From UMGS1696 sp964430105 (GTDB lineage: Bacteria; Bacillota; Clostridia; Oscillospirales; CAG-272), in NCBI GenBank assembly GCA_964430105.1, contig CAYSEF010000013.1, positions 1 through 41,272 on the forward strand: 41,272 nt of DNA, read 5' to 3'. The notes beneath the pieces were generated by a model. It had not been told where the DNA came from. It searched no databases and was given only the letters and a program-made list of their open reading frames with translations. Of this stretch, positions 7,688 to 15,437 are shown one piece after another (positions within the stretch are counted from its first letter, which is position 1; every line of letters begins with the position of its first letter). The position numbers were made by a program, and so were the translations under genes.

Positions 7688-8326
7688 TTATTTTACAAGC
7701 TCACGATCACATTTATAGCAAGTATTTCGATCTGCTTTGTTTATTTCACCGCAAAAAGGACATACAAAGCGCACATCAAACATTCCATCCGTCACAACAC
7801 CATAACGAAACGGATATTTCATGCCTCGCAGATATACAAGTGTATCATCAATTTTGTACGGAGCTTCGGTATGAAATTTATTCTCCGGCAAACTTTCCTG
7901 CGAACCGTATTCAGTTCTTTCACCTGCGTGCTCCATGCCTTCATCCCACAGTTCATAATCATACATCTCCGCCTCGCCTCGATCCACATAAAGATGCACA
8001 ATTATTCTGTTACGCAAATTTGTTGATGCCTGAATCTTCACTCGTCTTTCTTTTTTCGTAATTATATCACGAATTATTCCGACCCATGACGGCTTGAATA
8101 ATATAAGGTCAAATCGAAACAACAGACAAGTCAAAGCAAATGCGACGACTATGATAAAAAACATTCCCATTTCAGGGTATCTTGTATTTGAAAAATCTAT
8201 AAAATGACACAAAACAATGCTAATCGCAAGTAAAAACAAGCTTCCGATGGTGCGAAATGCTATATTTTTCTTATACTGCGACACAAAATTCTGCGGAAGC
8301 TTCAATGATGAATCAGGTTTTCTCAT
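7688..8326 (-). CDS. Membrane protein with C-terminal zinc ribbon
   Basis: A 212-residue protein of unknown function. Two adjacent membrane segments (about residues 24-45 and 54-74) are followed by a soluble beta-rich domain, and the end carries CPFC-x10-CYKC (about 189-206), a four-cysteine zinc ribbon like those in bacterial membrane-associated zinc-ribbon proteins. GAGGTG precedes the ATG. It starts 24 bp after the rarA stop on the same strand, so it is probably co-transcribed with rarA. Downstream lies the rplJL promoter; I see no strong terminator between them. Confidence 0.75.
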   Translation of the reverse strand: MRKPDSSLKLPQNFVSQYKKNIAFRTIGSLFLLAISIVLCHFIDFSNTRYPEMGMFFIIVVAFALTCLLFRFDLILFKPSWVGIIRDIITKKERRVKIQASTNLRNRIIVHLYVDRGEAEMYDYELWDEGMEHAGERTEYGSQESLPENKFHTEAPYKIDDTLVYLRGMKYPFRYGVVTDGMFDVRFVCPFCGEINKADRNTCYKCDRELVK

Positions 8327-8350
8327 GTTTACACCTCATTATATCGCCTC

Positions 8351-9592
8351 TCACTTATTTCCTTTGATTTTATCCCAGTATGCTTTTGCAGCCTGCTCTG
8401 TCTTATTTTCGCCATATTCGTAATAATGACGATCGACCAGCTCATCGGGCAAATATTGCTGTTCAACCCAATGATTAGGGTAAGCGTGGGGGTATTTATA
8501 GCCCTTGAACTTCGGAGAGCGTAGGTGTAGTGGTATTTCCGCACCTTTTCCTGCATTGATATCTGCAAGTGCTGAATCCATAGCAGAATATGCTGAGTTA
8601 GATTTAGGTGCAGTAGCAAGCATAACTGCCGCATTAGCCAAAGGAATCCTTGCTTCGGGAAGTCCAAGCTCCTTCGCTGACTCAACACAGGCACGAACAA
8701 TTACGGGTGCCAACGGATAAGCAGGCCCTATATCTTCGCTTGCAATAACCATAAGTCTGCGACAAGGAGAAATGATATCACCGCCCGCAAGAAGTCTTGC
8801 AAGATAAAATACTGCCGCATCGGGATCAGAGCCTCGTATTGATTTTTGCAAGCATGACAAAAGATCATAATGAACATCGCCATCTCTGTCGAAATTACTC
8901 TGCGAAACCGACGAAGTCAATGCACAAACAAGCTCTTCATCAACGATAAGCTGTCCGTTTTCGTTTGTATCAGCGGAATTTACTGCCACCTCAAGCATTG
9001 TTAAGCCTCTGCGAACATCTCCTGCAGCCGCATCTGAAAGTCTGCGAAAGGCTTCGGGCGTTACGATAGTATCTGGATATTCCCTTGTGGCAACCGTGCG
9101 TATTCTATTCTCGATAGATTGAGCATCAACGTGCTTGAATTCAAAAACCGAGCATCTTGACAAAAGAGCATCATATATATAATAGTAAGGATTTTCAGTA
9201 GTCGATGCTATTAAAGTAATTCTGCCATCCTCAAGGTATTCAAGAAGTGACTGCTGTTGTTTTTTATTAAAATACTGTATCTCATCAAGATATAAAAGCA
9301 CTCCCTTTTGTCCCATGATACCCTCTGTATCCTTGGCAACATCTCGTATATCTTGCAAGCTTGCAGTTGTTGCATTTAATTTATGTAAAGTTTTGCCACA
9401 CTGACCCGCAATTATAGAAGCAGCAGTTGTTTTTCCACAGCCGGGAGGGCCGAAAAATATCATTGACGGAATAACACCGCGATTTACCATTCTACGGAGT
9501 ATTCCGTTCGGGCCAAACAAATGCTGTTGTCCTGCGATATCGTCAAATGTTGTCGGTCTTACACGATCTGCAAGAGGTGTTAAGGAAGACAT
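8351..9592 (-). CDS. rarA: Replication-associated recombination protein A (RarA/MgsA)
   Basis: AAA+ ATPase of the RarA/MgsA/WRNIP1 family that acts at stalled replication forks. The reading frame is open to 9697, but I choose the ATG at 9592 because AAAGG lies 8 bp upstream and family homology starts with LADRVRPTTFDDIAGQQHLFG. This gives 413 residues. The Walker A motif GPPGCGKT (about residues 45-52), Walker B LYLDEIQYF (about 100-108) and sensor ASTTENP (about 130) are intact. The C-terminal half has the helical tetramerisation region (SIRGSDPDAAVFYLARLLAGGD, quoted in part of its length) and HLRSPKFKGYKYPHAYP. Divergent from the gene at 9644. Confidence 0.93.
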   Translation of the reverse strand: MSSLTPLADRVRPTTFDDIAGQQHLFGPNGILRRMVNRGVIPSMIFFGPPGCGKTTAASIIAGQCGKTLHKLNATTASLQDIRDVAKDTEGIMGQKGVLLYLDEIQYFNKKQQQSLLEYLEDGRITLIASTTENPYYYIYDALLSRCSVFEFKHVDAQSIENRIRTVATREYPDTIVTPEAFRRLSDAAAGDVRRGLTMLEVAVNSADTNENGQLIVDEELVCALTSSVSQSNFDRDGDVHYDLLSCLQKSIRGSDPDAAVFYLARLLAGGDIISPCRRLMVIASEDIGPAYPLAPVIVRACVESAKELGLPEARIPLANAAVMLATAPKSNSAYSAMDSALADINAGKGAEIPLHLRSPKFKGYKYPHAYPNHWVEQQYLPDELVDRHYYEYGENKTEQAAKAYWDKIKGNK

Positions 9593-9643
9593 TAGTAGCA
9601 CCTTTCTGATATATATTAATGTAGGATTTTTTCGTGAGGTAAT

Positions 9644-10027
9644 ATGCTCGAACACACAAAATATGAAATAATTCACGAAGGCAAGCGAGAAATACATATA
9701 ATTCTGCCATGCTTTTCATGTGAAATTTCCAAAAAGCACCGTGAATTTGATAATGCAATTCGCATGAATCGTTTTTATTCCGCTTTAGGTGACAGAATGT
9801 ATGAATACGCGCTTTCATTTTCGGATGAAAATATTCGTCGTATGCAATTTAATTGCACCTACTCCGTATTATCAAGTGAATCAAGCAATGCTGAAGATCA
9901 AATAATTACAGTAACGCTTGAATTATCTCTTAGGCGATTTTATTATCACAACAGCTGTCCGACGCTGAGAAAGCAACTCAAACACATATGGAAAGATGGA
10001 ATTTTACAAAGAAACATACACAAATGA
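9644..10027 (+). CDS. Conserved-looking hypothetical protein
   Basis: A 127-residue protein that I do not recognise. It has no signal peptide or membrane segment. The middle (DNAIRMNRFYSALGDRMYEYAL) looks helical and the part after it alternates like beta strands (FNCTYSVL, QIITVTLELSLRRFYYH). Four cysteines do not form an obvious metal site. GTGAGG lies 7 bp before the ATG. It is divergent from rarA with only 51 bp between the starts. Nothing in the context gives a function. Confidence 0.6.
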   Translation: MLEHTKYEIIHEGKREIHIILPCFSCEISKKHREFDNAIRMNRFYSALGDRMYEYALSFSDENIRRMQFNCTYSVLSSESSNAEDQIITVTLELSLRRFYYHNSCPTLRKQLKHIWKDGILQRNIHK

Positions 10028-10207
10028 GCATATATTATATTGTAGTAAAAACATACGACTTTGTCAAGATTTACACAAGTATTATTTATTTTGGAATCAA
10101 CTTATTAAATATGGAATTTGATTGTTTTATAGGTGATTATTACCAAATTTCTGCCGATTATTTATCATCGATATAAGCTTTTATGTTATAATATTTGCGA
10201 TATTCTC

Positions 10208-10260
10208 TTGTATTTCAAAAAAAAATCGTGTATAATGAATTTGACGATTTATACGGAGGT
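10208..10260 (+). promoter_or_regulatory. Promoter and ribosome site of GH92 gene
   Basis: TTGTAT (10208-10213) and TATAAT (10231-10236) are 17 bp apart, and a strong GGAGGT (10255-10260) precedes the ATG at 10266. I see no catabolite-response element next to it. The remaining sequence back to 10028 is AT-rich and holds nothing else I can name. Confidence 0.8.
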
Positions 10261-10265
10261 ATATC

Positions 10266-12245
10266 ATGAATCGAATCAATCTTGTAAATATTAAGCAGGG
10301 TACAAAATCAGTACCACGCTTTTCTCAGGGAAATACTCTCCCTCTTGTACAGCGTCCGTTTGGTATGACAGCTTTTGCTCCTCAGACCGAAAGAAACGGA
10401 AGCTGGTACTATCATCCGGATTCACGTTCTATAGAAGGTATCCGTCTTACTCACCAGCCCAGTCCGTGGATCAATGATTACGGTACATTCCTTATGACTC
10501 CTCAGAACGATGTTATTGCAAACAGCGGTGCAGGTGCATGGGGTGGTCACCGTCCTCAGGATGATGTAATGACACCATCTTATCTCAAGATTCGCTTCCT
10601 GCGTTCACAGTGTGATTTTGAAGTAACTCCCACTGAACGTGGTGCGGTTTGCCGTCTGAACTTCCTTGATGACAGAAAATCCTGTCTTTCACTTCTCCCT
10701 GTTATGGGCAATTACACCTACGAAGTTCTCCCCGAAAAGAACATGATTATTGGTACAACTACAGGTCACTCCGGTGATATTGCTGTAAACTTCAAGATGT
10801 ACTTTGTACTCAAGTTCAAGGATGGCGACGTAAACTGGGAAGATACTAAGGTTGCAGTTCCGACAAGACCCGAACTCGCTGAAAGAGCTCAGGAATTTAC
10901 CGCTTGCCACATCTTCCTCAATTCCAAAAATGTAGAATACACTATCGGTACTTCCTACATTTCTGCAGAGCTTGCTGAAGCAGTTATCGACAGAGAAATC
11001 AACGGTCGTTCCTTCGATGCTGTACGCATTGAAAACGACATCATTTGGGAAGAAAGACTTTCTCGCATTGATGCAAAATTCGACGACGAAAAGGTAGAAA
11101 AGACCTTCTACACCTGTCTTTGGAGAACCTTCCTCTTCCCGCACAAGTGTTATGAATATGACCTTGACGGCAAGATGATCCACTACACTCCTATCAACGG
11201 TGAGATCAATCCCGGTCCTCGTTATACCGACAATGGCTTCTGGGATACTGCACGTACTGTTTATCCGCTGTTTACTCTTATCGCGCGTGATGAGTTCGCT
11301 GAAATGCTCGATGGATTTGTCAACGACTATCGTGAAGGTGGCTGGCTCCCGAGATGGCTTTCTATCGGTGAAGTTGGCTGTATGCCCTCTACATTTATCG
11401 ACTGTGTAATTGCACACGCTGTTGTAAACGGTATTGGTGACCGCAAGACTTGGGAAGATGGTCTTGATGGTATGATCAAGCACGCAAATCACGATGGCCC
11501 TCAGCCCAGATTCGGTAGAAACGGTGCTGAATCCTATGTAAAATACGGCTATGTTCCGCGTGATGAGCATGGTGAATCTGTCAACCTTACACTCGATGCA
11601 GCATATGGTGACTGGTGTATTGCAACTATTGCAAAAATTCTCGGACGTGACGATATCGTTCCCGAATACGAACGTCGTGCAAAGAATTACGCAAATCTCT
11701 ACGATCCGGAAACAGGCTTTATGCGTGCTAAGGACACGAATGGCGTAATGACACCTGATTTCGATCCTACAAAGTGGGGTCGTGACTACACTGAAGCTGC
11801 TGCATGGCAGACAACATTTGCTGTACCGCACGATCTTGATGGTCTTGCTGAGCTTATGGGCGGACGTGATGCACTTCTTGCAAAGCTGGATGAGCTGTTC
11901 GCAACTCCTCCGACATATCGTGTACAGGGTTACGGTGGAGAAATTCACGAAATGACTGAAATGGCTGCACTTGATTTTGGTCAGTGTTCTATCAACAATC
12001 AGCCTTCCTTCCATCTGCCTTATATTTATGCACACTTCGGTGAAGTTGAAAAGGCTCGTTATTGGGTTCACAAAATGGCTCTCGAATCCTTCTCCTATGA
12101 AGATGACGGATTCCCGGGTGACGAAGACAATGGCACAACTGCTGCATGGTATGTTTTTGCCTGCCTCGGCTTGTACCCTCTCTGCCCCGGCAAGGAGCTT
12201 GTAAAGATTCCCGCTATCGCAAAAGAATGGAAAATTAAGGAATAA
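10266..12245 (+). CDS. GH92 family alpha-mannosidase
   Basis: A 659-residue glycoside hydrolase of family GH92, calcium-dependent exo-acting alpha-mannosidases that trim terminal mannose from N-glycans or mannans. Family hallmarks are the N-terminal galactose-mutarotase-like beta-sandwich (about 1-230) with the LTHQPSPWINDYG segment, GFWDTARTVYPL (about 325-336), GWLPRW, a helical barrel, NNQPSFHLPYIYAHFG (about 578) and the C-terminal DEDNGTTAAWYVFACLGLYPL. No signal peptide is present, so it would act in the cytoplasm on imported oligosaccharides, unlike the secreted Bacteroides enzymes. It is followed by a terminator-like hairpin and then a sugar-isomerase-like gene. Confidence 0.92.
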   Translation: MNRINLVNIKQGTKSVPRFSQGNTLPLVQRPFGMTAFAPQTERNGSWYYHPDSRSIEGIRLTHQPSPWINDYGTFLMTPQNDVIANSGAGAWGGHRPQDDVMTPSYLKIRFLRSQCDFEVTPTERGAVCRLNFLDDRKSCLSLLPVMGNYTYEVLPEKNMIIGTTTGHSGDIAVNFKMYFVLKFKDGDVNWEDTKVAVPTRPELAERAQEFTACHIFLNSKNVEYTIGTSYISAELAEAVIDREINGRSFDAVRIENDIIWEERLSRIDAKFDDEKVEKTFYTCLWRTFLFPHKCYEYDLDGKMIHYTPINGEINPGPRYTDNGFWDTARTVYPLFTLIARDEFAEMLDGFVNDYREGGWLPRWLSIGEVGCMPSTFIDCVIAHAVVNGIGDRKTWEDGLDGMIKHANHDGPQPRFGRNGAESYVKYGYVPRDEHGESVNLTLDAAYGDWCIATIAKILGRDDIVPEYERRAKNYANLYDPETGFMRAKDTNGVMTPDFDPTKWGRDYTEAAAWQTTFAVPHDLDGLAELMGGRDALLAKLDELFATPPTYRVQGYGGEIHEMTEMAALDFGQCSINNQPSFHLPYIYAHFGEVEKARYWVHKMALESFSYEDDGFPGDEDNGTTAAWYVFACLGLYPLCPGKELVKIPAIAKEWKIKE

Positions 12246-12260
12246 TTTCGATATAGTTTG

Positions 12261-12309
12261 AAAAATGACGATATCTGCGGGTGTTTCTCTCAAGATATCG
12301 TCATTTTTG
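12261..12309 (+). terminator. Terminator-like hairpin between GH92 and TIM-barrel gene
   Basis: AAAAATGACGATATCT (12261-12276) pairs perfectly with AGATATCGTCATTTTT (12293-12308). Only 30 bp remain before the next ATG, too few for a separate promoter, so it probably acts as a leaky intra-operon terminator. Confidence 0.85.
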
Positions 12310-12338
12310 CATACAGACAATCCGAACAGGAGTTACTT

Positions 12339-13178
12339 ATGATAAAATTTTCAGGATTCGCAGATGAAGCCGGTTCAACAATAGAAGAACAAATCAAAGC
12401 GACAAAGGAGCTTGGTTGGAATAACATAGATGTGCGATTCATCAACGGTGTAAATTTAACAGACATCGACGATGAGCAGTTTGAAGTCGTATGCAATGCT
12501 CTACAGACGAACAACATATGTGTTCCCTGCTTTGGAAGTGCTGTCGGAAATTCAAACAAAAGCACCGACAAGCCGGAAGACGTTGCATATTGTTTTTCCG
12601 CCCTTGAACGTGCATTGCCACGCATGAAAAAACTTGGCACTCGCATGATTCGTGGTATGTCGTTTGGACTTCAAAGCAAGCTTTCAATCGAAGAAAACGA
12701 AGAAATAATTTATCCTCTTATGGAACGAATAGTTTCTATGTGCCGTGAATGGGATGTTACTTTCGTATGTGAAAATTGCGGTGGTTACGCAGGAAGCTCG
12801 CCAAAGAATCTGCTAAAGCTTGCCGAACATTTTAATTCACCGTATTTCAAGATCGCTTTCGATACAGGAAATCCGGTTGGCAAAAGAAATATGACAGGAA
12901 CTCCTCCATATGATATGATGAAAACATGGGATTTTTATAAAACTGTTCGCAAGCATATCGCATATATACACATAAAAGACCAAATCATTGATGCAGATGG
13001 AAAAATTGTCCGCACTTACCCGGGCGATGGTGACGGCGATGTCAAAAAGGTCGTGAAGGATCTAATTGACACCGGATACGACGGATATGTTGCAATCGAA
13101 CCTCATCTGAGAAACGGTTATGATGGCTATGTAGAGTATGGCAGACGCACAGAAGCACTGTTCGCATCTTTCCGTTAA
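12339..13178 (+). CDS. Sugar phosphate isomerase/epimerase-like TIM barrel
   Basis: A 279-residue protein of the xylose isomerase/AP endonuclease 2 superfamily. I choose the ATG at 12339, which has AGGAG upstream; the frame is open back to 12258 but those codons run through the terminator hairpin. Barrel signatures include FADEAGSTIEEQIKATKELG at the start, VCENCGGY (about residue 140), IAFDTGNPVG, AYIHIKDQI and GYDGYVAIEPH, which supply the metal-binding Glu/Asp/His set. Such proteins isomerise or epimerise keto-sugars or inosose. Position behind GH92 suggests a role in mannose-linked sugar use, but the substrate is not predictable. Confidence 0.85.
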   Translation: MIKFSGFADEAGSTIEEQIKATKELGWNNIDVRFINGVNLTDIDDEQFEVVCNALQTNNICVPCFGSAVGNSNKSTDKPEDVAYCFSALERALPRMKKLGTRMIRGMSFGLQSKLSIEENEEIIYPLMERIVSMCREWDVTFVCENCGGYAGSSPKNLLKLAEHFNSPYFKIAFDTGNPVGKRNMTGTPPYDMMKTWDFYKTVRKHIAYIHIKDQIIDADGKIVRTYPGDGDGDVKKVVKDLIDTGYDGYVAIEPHLRNGYDGYVEYGRRTEALFASFR

Positions 13179-13212
13179 ACATATCTCATAGTAATCTCTG
13201 TTTTATGAAACA

Positions 13213-13258
13213 AAAAAGCTGTTGTATTATGGAAATTTCCATAGTATAACAGCTTTTT
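13213..13258. terminator. Bidirectional terminator, nearly perfect palindrome
   Basis: A 23-bp arm starting AAAAAGCTGTTGTA (13213) pairs with its partner ending at 13258 with only two G-U-type positions and almost no loop. It serves the TIM-barrel gene on the plus strand and the sulfatase gene on the minus strand. Confidence 0.9.
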
Positions 13259-13270
13259 CATTATTTCAGT

Positions 13271-15136
13271 CTAATCAAGCAATATATCGTTCCTTTCGAG
13301 AAGCGCAGAACAGTCAGCAATCCTATCCTTGCACCAATCCGATATTTCCTTAAACAAATCGGGATCAAGACGCTTCATTGTTCCGTATTCGTATGCATCG
13401 TAATTAGACTTTATATTATTATATGGCTTTTTGAAATAAACTTCATTCGATATAAACGAGCCTATACCAAGGTGAGTTTGTTCACACACGATATTTTCTT
13501 CAACCTCAAGCAGATTATGCCCGAACATTACAGATTTATCGTTATTTATGCCAAGCAACGGAAGTATTGTCGGCAACACATCTATATGTCCTCCGGCTGT
13601 TGAAACAGTTTTTTCCATATTCATACCGGGAATGTGAATTATCAGCGGTACACTGAATACATCATATACTGTATACTGCCTTCCAAGCAACTCAGAAACC
13701 TGTGTCATATTATTTCTATCTGTGTTCGCAAGAGCATAATGGTCGCCATAGATAACTATTATCGAATTTTCGTACAGTCCTGCTTCTTTAAGCATTTCCA
13801 TAAACTCTCCTATTGCACGGTCACTATAATTTATAGCTTGCAAATATAATCCGTACAAGGTTTGCTCATCCTCCGGCAGAAGCTGTATATCCCTGTCCTT
13901 CAGCGGGATTCCGTATGGATGGTGCGATGATACAGTTATGTAAAATGCGTAAAACGGTTCTTCGTAAGTCTTTATCTCATCCATTGACTGACGGAACAAT
14001 TCCATGTCAGACAATCCCATTGGAAACATATCTGTCTGCTCAAGATCCTCAAGAGAAGTAAAGCTATCAAAGCCCTGTGCGGGATATGCGTTTTCTCGAT
14101 TCCAATATTCTCCGATATATCCGTGAAAAACGTGTGCTCCGCTGTATCCTTTATCCTTCAGCAAATACGGCAATCCGTAGTAGCTGTTATTAGTATATTT
14201 AACGTAGCCAGCATCGTCTGAGGGTGCAAAAAGAGAATTATTCACAGTAAATTCAGCATCAGAAGTGTTGCCACCACCGATTTGGTAGTAATAGTTATCA
14301 AAATAGAAGGAGTCCTTCGCTATCATAGCATTAAGATTAGGCATGATTTCCTGACCTTCGTAAAACTCTCCTATAACAAAATCCTGCATAGCTTCGACCT
14401 GAATAACTATTACATTTCGTCCTTCAGCAATACCGTAAAATTCACTGTCAGACCAATCAGGCGATCTGTATGCGGACTTATCAACCTCACGTTCATCACC
14501 ATGAGTGCTTAATGTATTAACAATATCAGTGACATGATAACAAAACAGCTCATTTATCATGTACTCCGGTTCAAATTCCGGAAAGAATATCACGAAAAAC
14601 GACAAAAGCAAGCAAAGAGGAATTCCGACAGCCACTACTCTGATTCGCTTTATGCTGAAATTGCGATATTTATTATAAATATCTGCAAATCTTGAGCGTT
14701 CAAGCTTAGCTTTAATTAAATCGCAGTTAATTCTATACAAAAGCAAAAACGGGAGATCAAATATCAAAGCAATATGCTTCATAGTTATCAGATTCGATAT
14801 TGTATCTGATACACCGTCGATCATCCAAACCATCTCAAGCAACGCAATAGTCGGCATTTTCGAGTGATAAGCGTAATACACTGCATCTACAGCCATGAAA
14901 ACAGAAGCAATCGTATAGATTACGTTCAGCACAAGTCGCGCTGCTTTAGGACTTACCAGCTGTACGCCAATGTATATTAACAAAAAAATTCCGATAGTTG
15001 CAAATGCAAGTGGCAGTTCAAATCCACCAAGTCTGAGTCCCGAATAAAACAGTTCGGCTTTCAGACCCAAAAGCAAACCCAGAAAAAGTGCGTAACAGAT
15101 ATCTCCAAAACGCAATTCTTTTTTATATAATTTCAT
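13271..15136 (-). CDS. LTA synthase family sulfatase (membrane phosphoglycerol transferase)
   Basis: A 621-residue protein with about five N-terminal membrane helices (to about residue 195) and an extracellular sulfatase-fold domain. VIVIQVEAMQDF holds the first metal Glu, GGGNTSDAEF (about residue 295) the catalytic Thr, and IYGDHYA the metal Asp-His pair. GLSDMELF and SSHHPYGIP are also LtaS-type. The family transfers glycerol phosphate from phosphatidylglycerol to build lipoteichoic acid or modify glycans. The start is the ATG at 15136, with AAAGGA upstream; a TTG seven codons earlier has no ribosome site. It is a single-gene unit. LtaS versus a related phosphoglycerol transferase cannot be told apart here. 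Confidence 0.9.
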   Translation of the reverse strand: MKLYKKELRFGDICYALFLGLLLGLKAELFYSGLRLGGFELPLAFATIGIFLLIYIGVQLVSPKAARLVLNVIYTIASVFMAVDAVYYAYHSKMPTIALLEMVWMIDGVSDTISNLITMKHIALIFDLPFLLLYRINCDLIKAKLERSRFADIYNKYRNFSIKRIRVVAVGIPLCLLLSFFVIFFPEFEPEYMINELFCYHVTDIVNTLSTHGDEREVDKSAYRSPDWSDSEFYGIAEGRNVIVIQVEAMQDFVIGEFYEGQEIMPNLNAMIAKDSFYFDNYYYQIGGGNTSDAEFTVNNSLFAPSDDAGYVKYTNNSYYGLPYLLKDKGYSGAHVFHGYIGEYWNRENAYPAQGFDSFTSLEDLEQTDMFPMGLSDMELFRQSMDEIKTYEEPFYAFYITVSSHHPYGIPLKDRDIQLLPEDEQTLYGLYLQAINYSDRAIGEFMEMLKEAGLYENSIIVIYGDHYALANTDRNNMTQVSELLGRQYTVYDVFSVPLIIHIPGMNMEKTVSTAGGHIDVLPTILPLLGINNDKSVMFGHNLLEVEENIVCEQTHLGIGSFISNEVYFKKPYNNIKSNYDAYEYGTMKRLDPDLFKEISDWCKDRIADCSALLERNDILLD

Positions 15137-15323
15137 ATTTTTTCCTTTTTTCGACAATCAATATAACGTCACGGATTTATTATAATCATAACCCTTTTTA
15201 AAATATAGCGAAATTTGAAAACTTTTGTGAAAATTATGACAAAATTTAAGATGATTTCAGCTTAATTTTCTACCTCTGTCAATATATATAAATTTTTCAA
15301 TTTTTTTTAGTCGATATTCTGCC

Positions 15324-15352
15324 TTGACTTTTTTAGGACTATAGTTTATAAT
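15324..15352 (+). promoter_or_regulatory. Sigma-A promoter of nrdD
   Basis: TTGACT (15324-15329) and TATAAT (15347-15352) with a 17-bp spacer. The expected start of transcription near 15359 lies just before the first NrdR box. Confidence 0.85.
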
Positions 15353-15377
15353 ATACCTCGGAGTTCATTCCTGGGTA

Positions 15378-15425
15378 TACAATATATGGTGTACCCTATT
15401 TTTATGAGCAGCTATATATTGTAAT
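15378..15425 (+). promoter_or_regulatory. Tandem NrdR boxes
   Basis: TACAATATATGGTGTA (15378-15393) and AGCTATATATTGTAAT (15410-15425) fit the NrdR box core C-W-A-T-A-T-A-T-W-G, the second perfectly and the first with one mismatch. Their cores are 32 bp apart, about three helical turns, the spacing expected for cooperative binding of the NrdR repressor of ribonucleotide reductase genes. Both lie downstream of the -10. Confidence 0.85.
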
Positions 15426-15437
15426 AGGGGTGAAATT

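Larger units (their letters stand above)
15137..15437. other. Divergent intergenic region, sulfatase/nrdD
   Basis: About 300 bp without a gene. The left third carries the sulfatase Shine-Dalgarno (minus strand) and a TATAAT on the minus strand at 15184-15179 with no good -35. The AT-rich middle (15205-15320) shows nothing I can name. The right part holds the nrdD promoter and two NrdR boxes. Confidence 0.7.

Noticed and set aside
10689..12320. Long open frame of 543 codons on the minus strand across the GH92 gene
   Set aside because: It is a codon-bias shadow: the plus-strand GH92 frame has full family homology, a promoter and a ribosome site, while the antisense protein is Cys/Ile-rich and resembles nothing.
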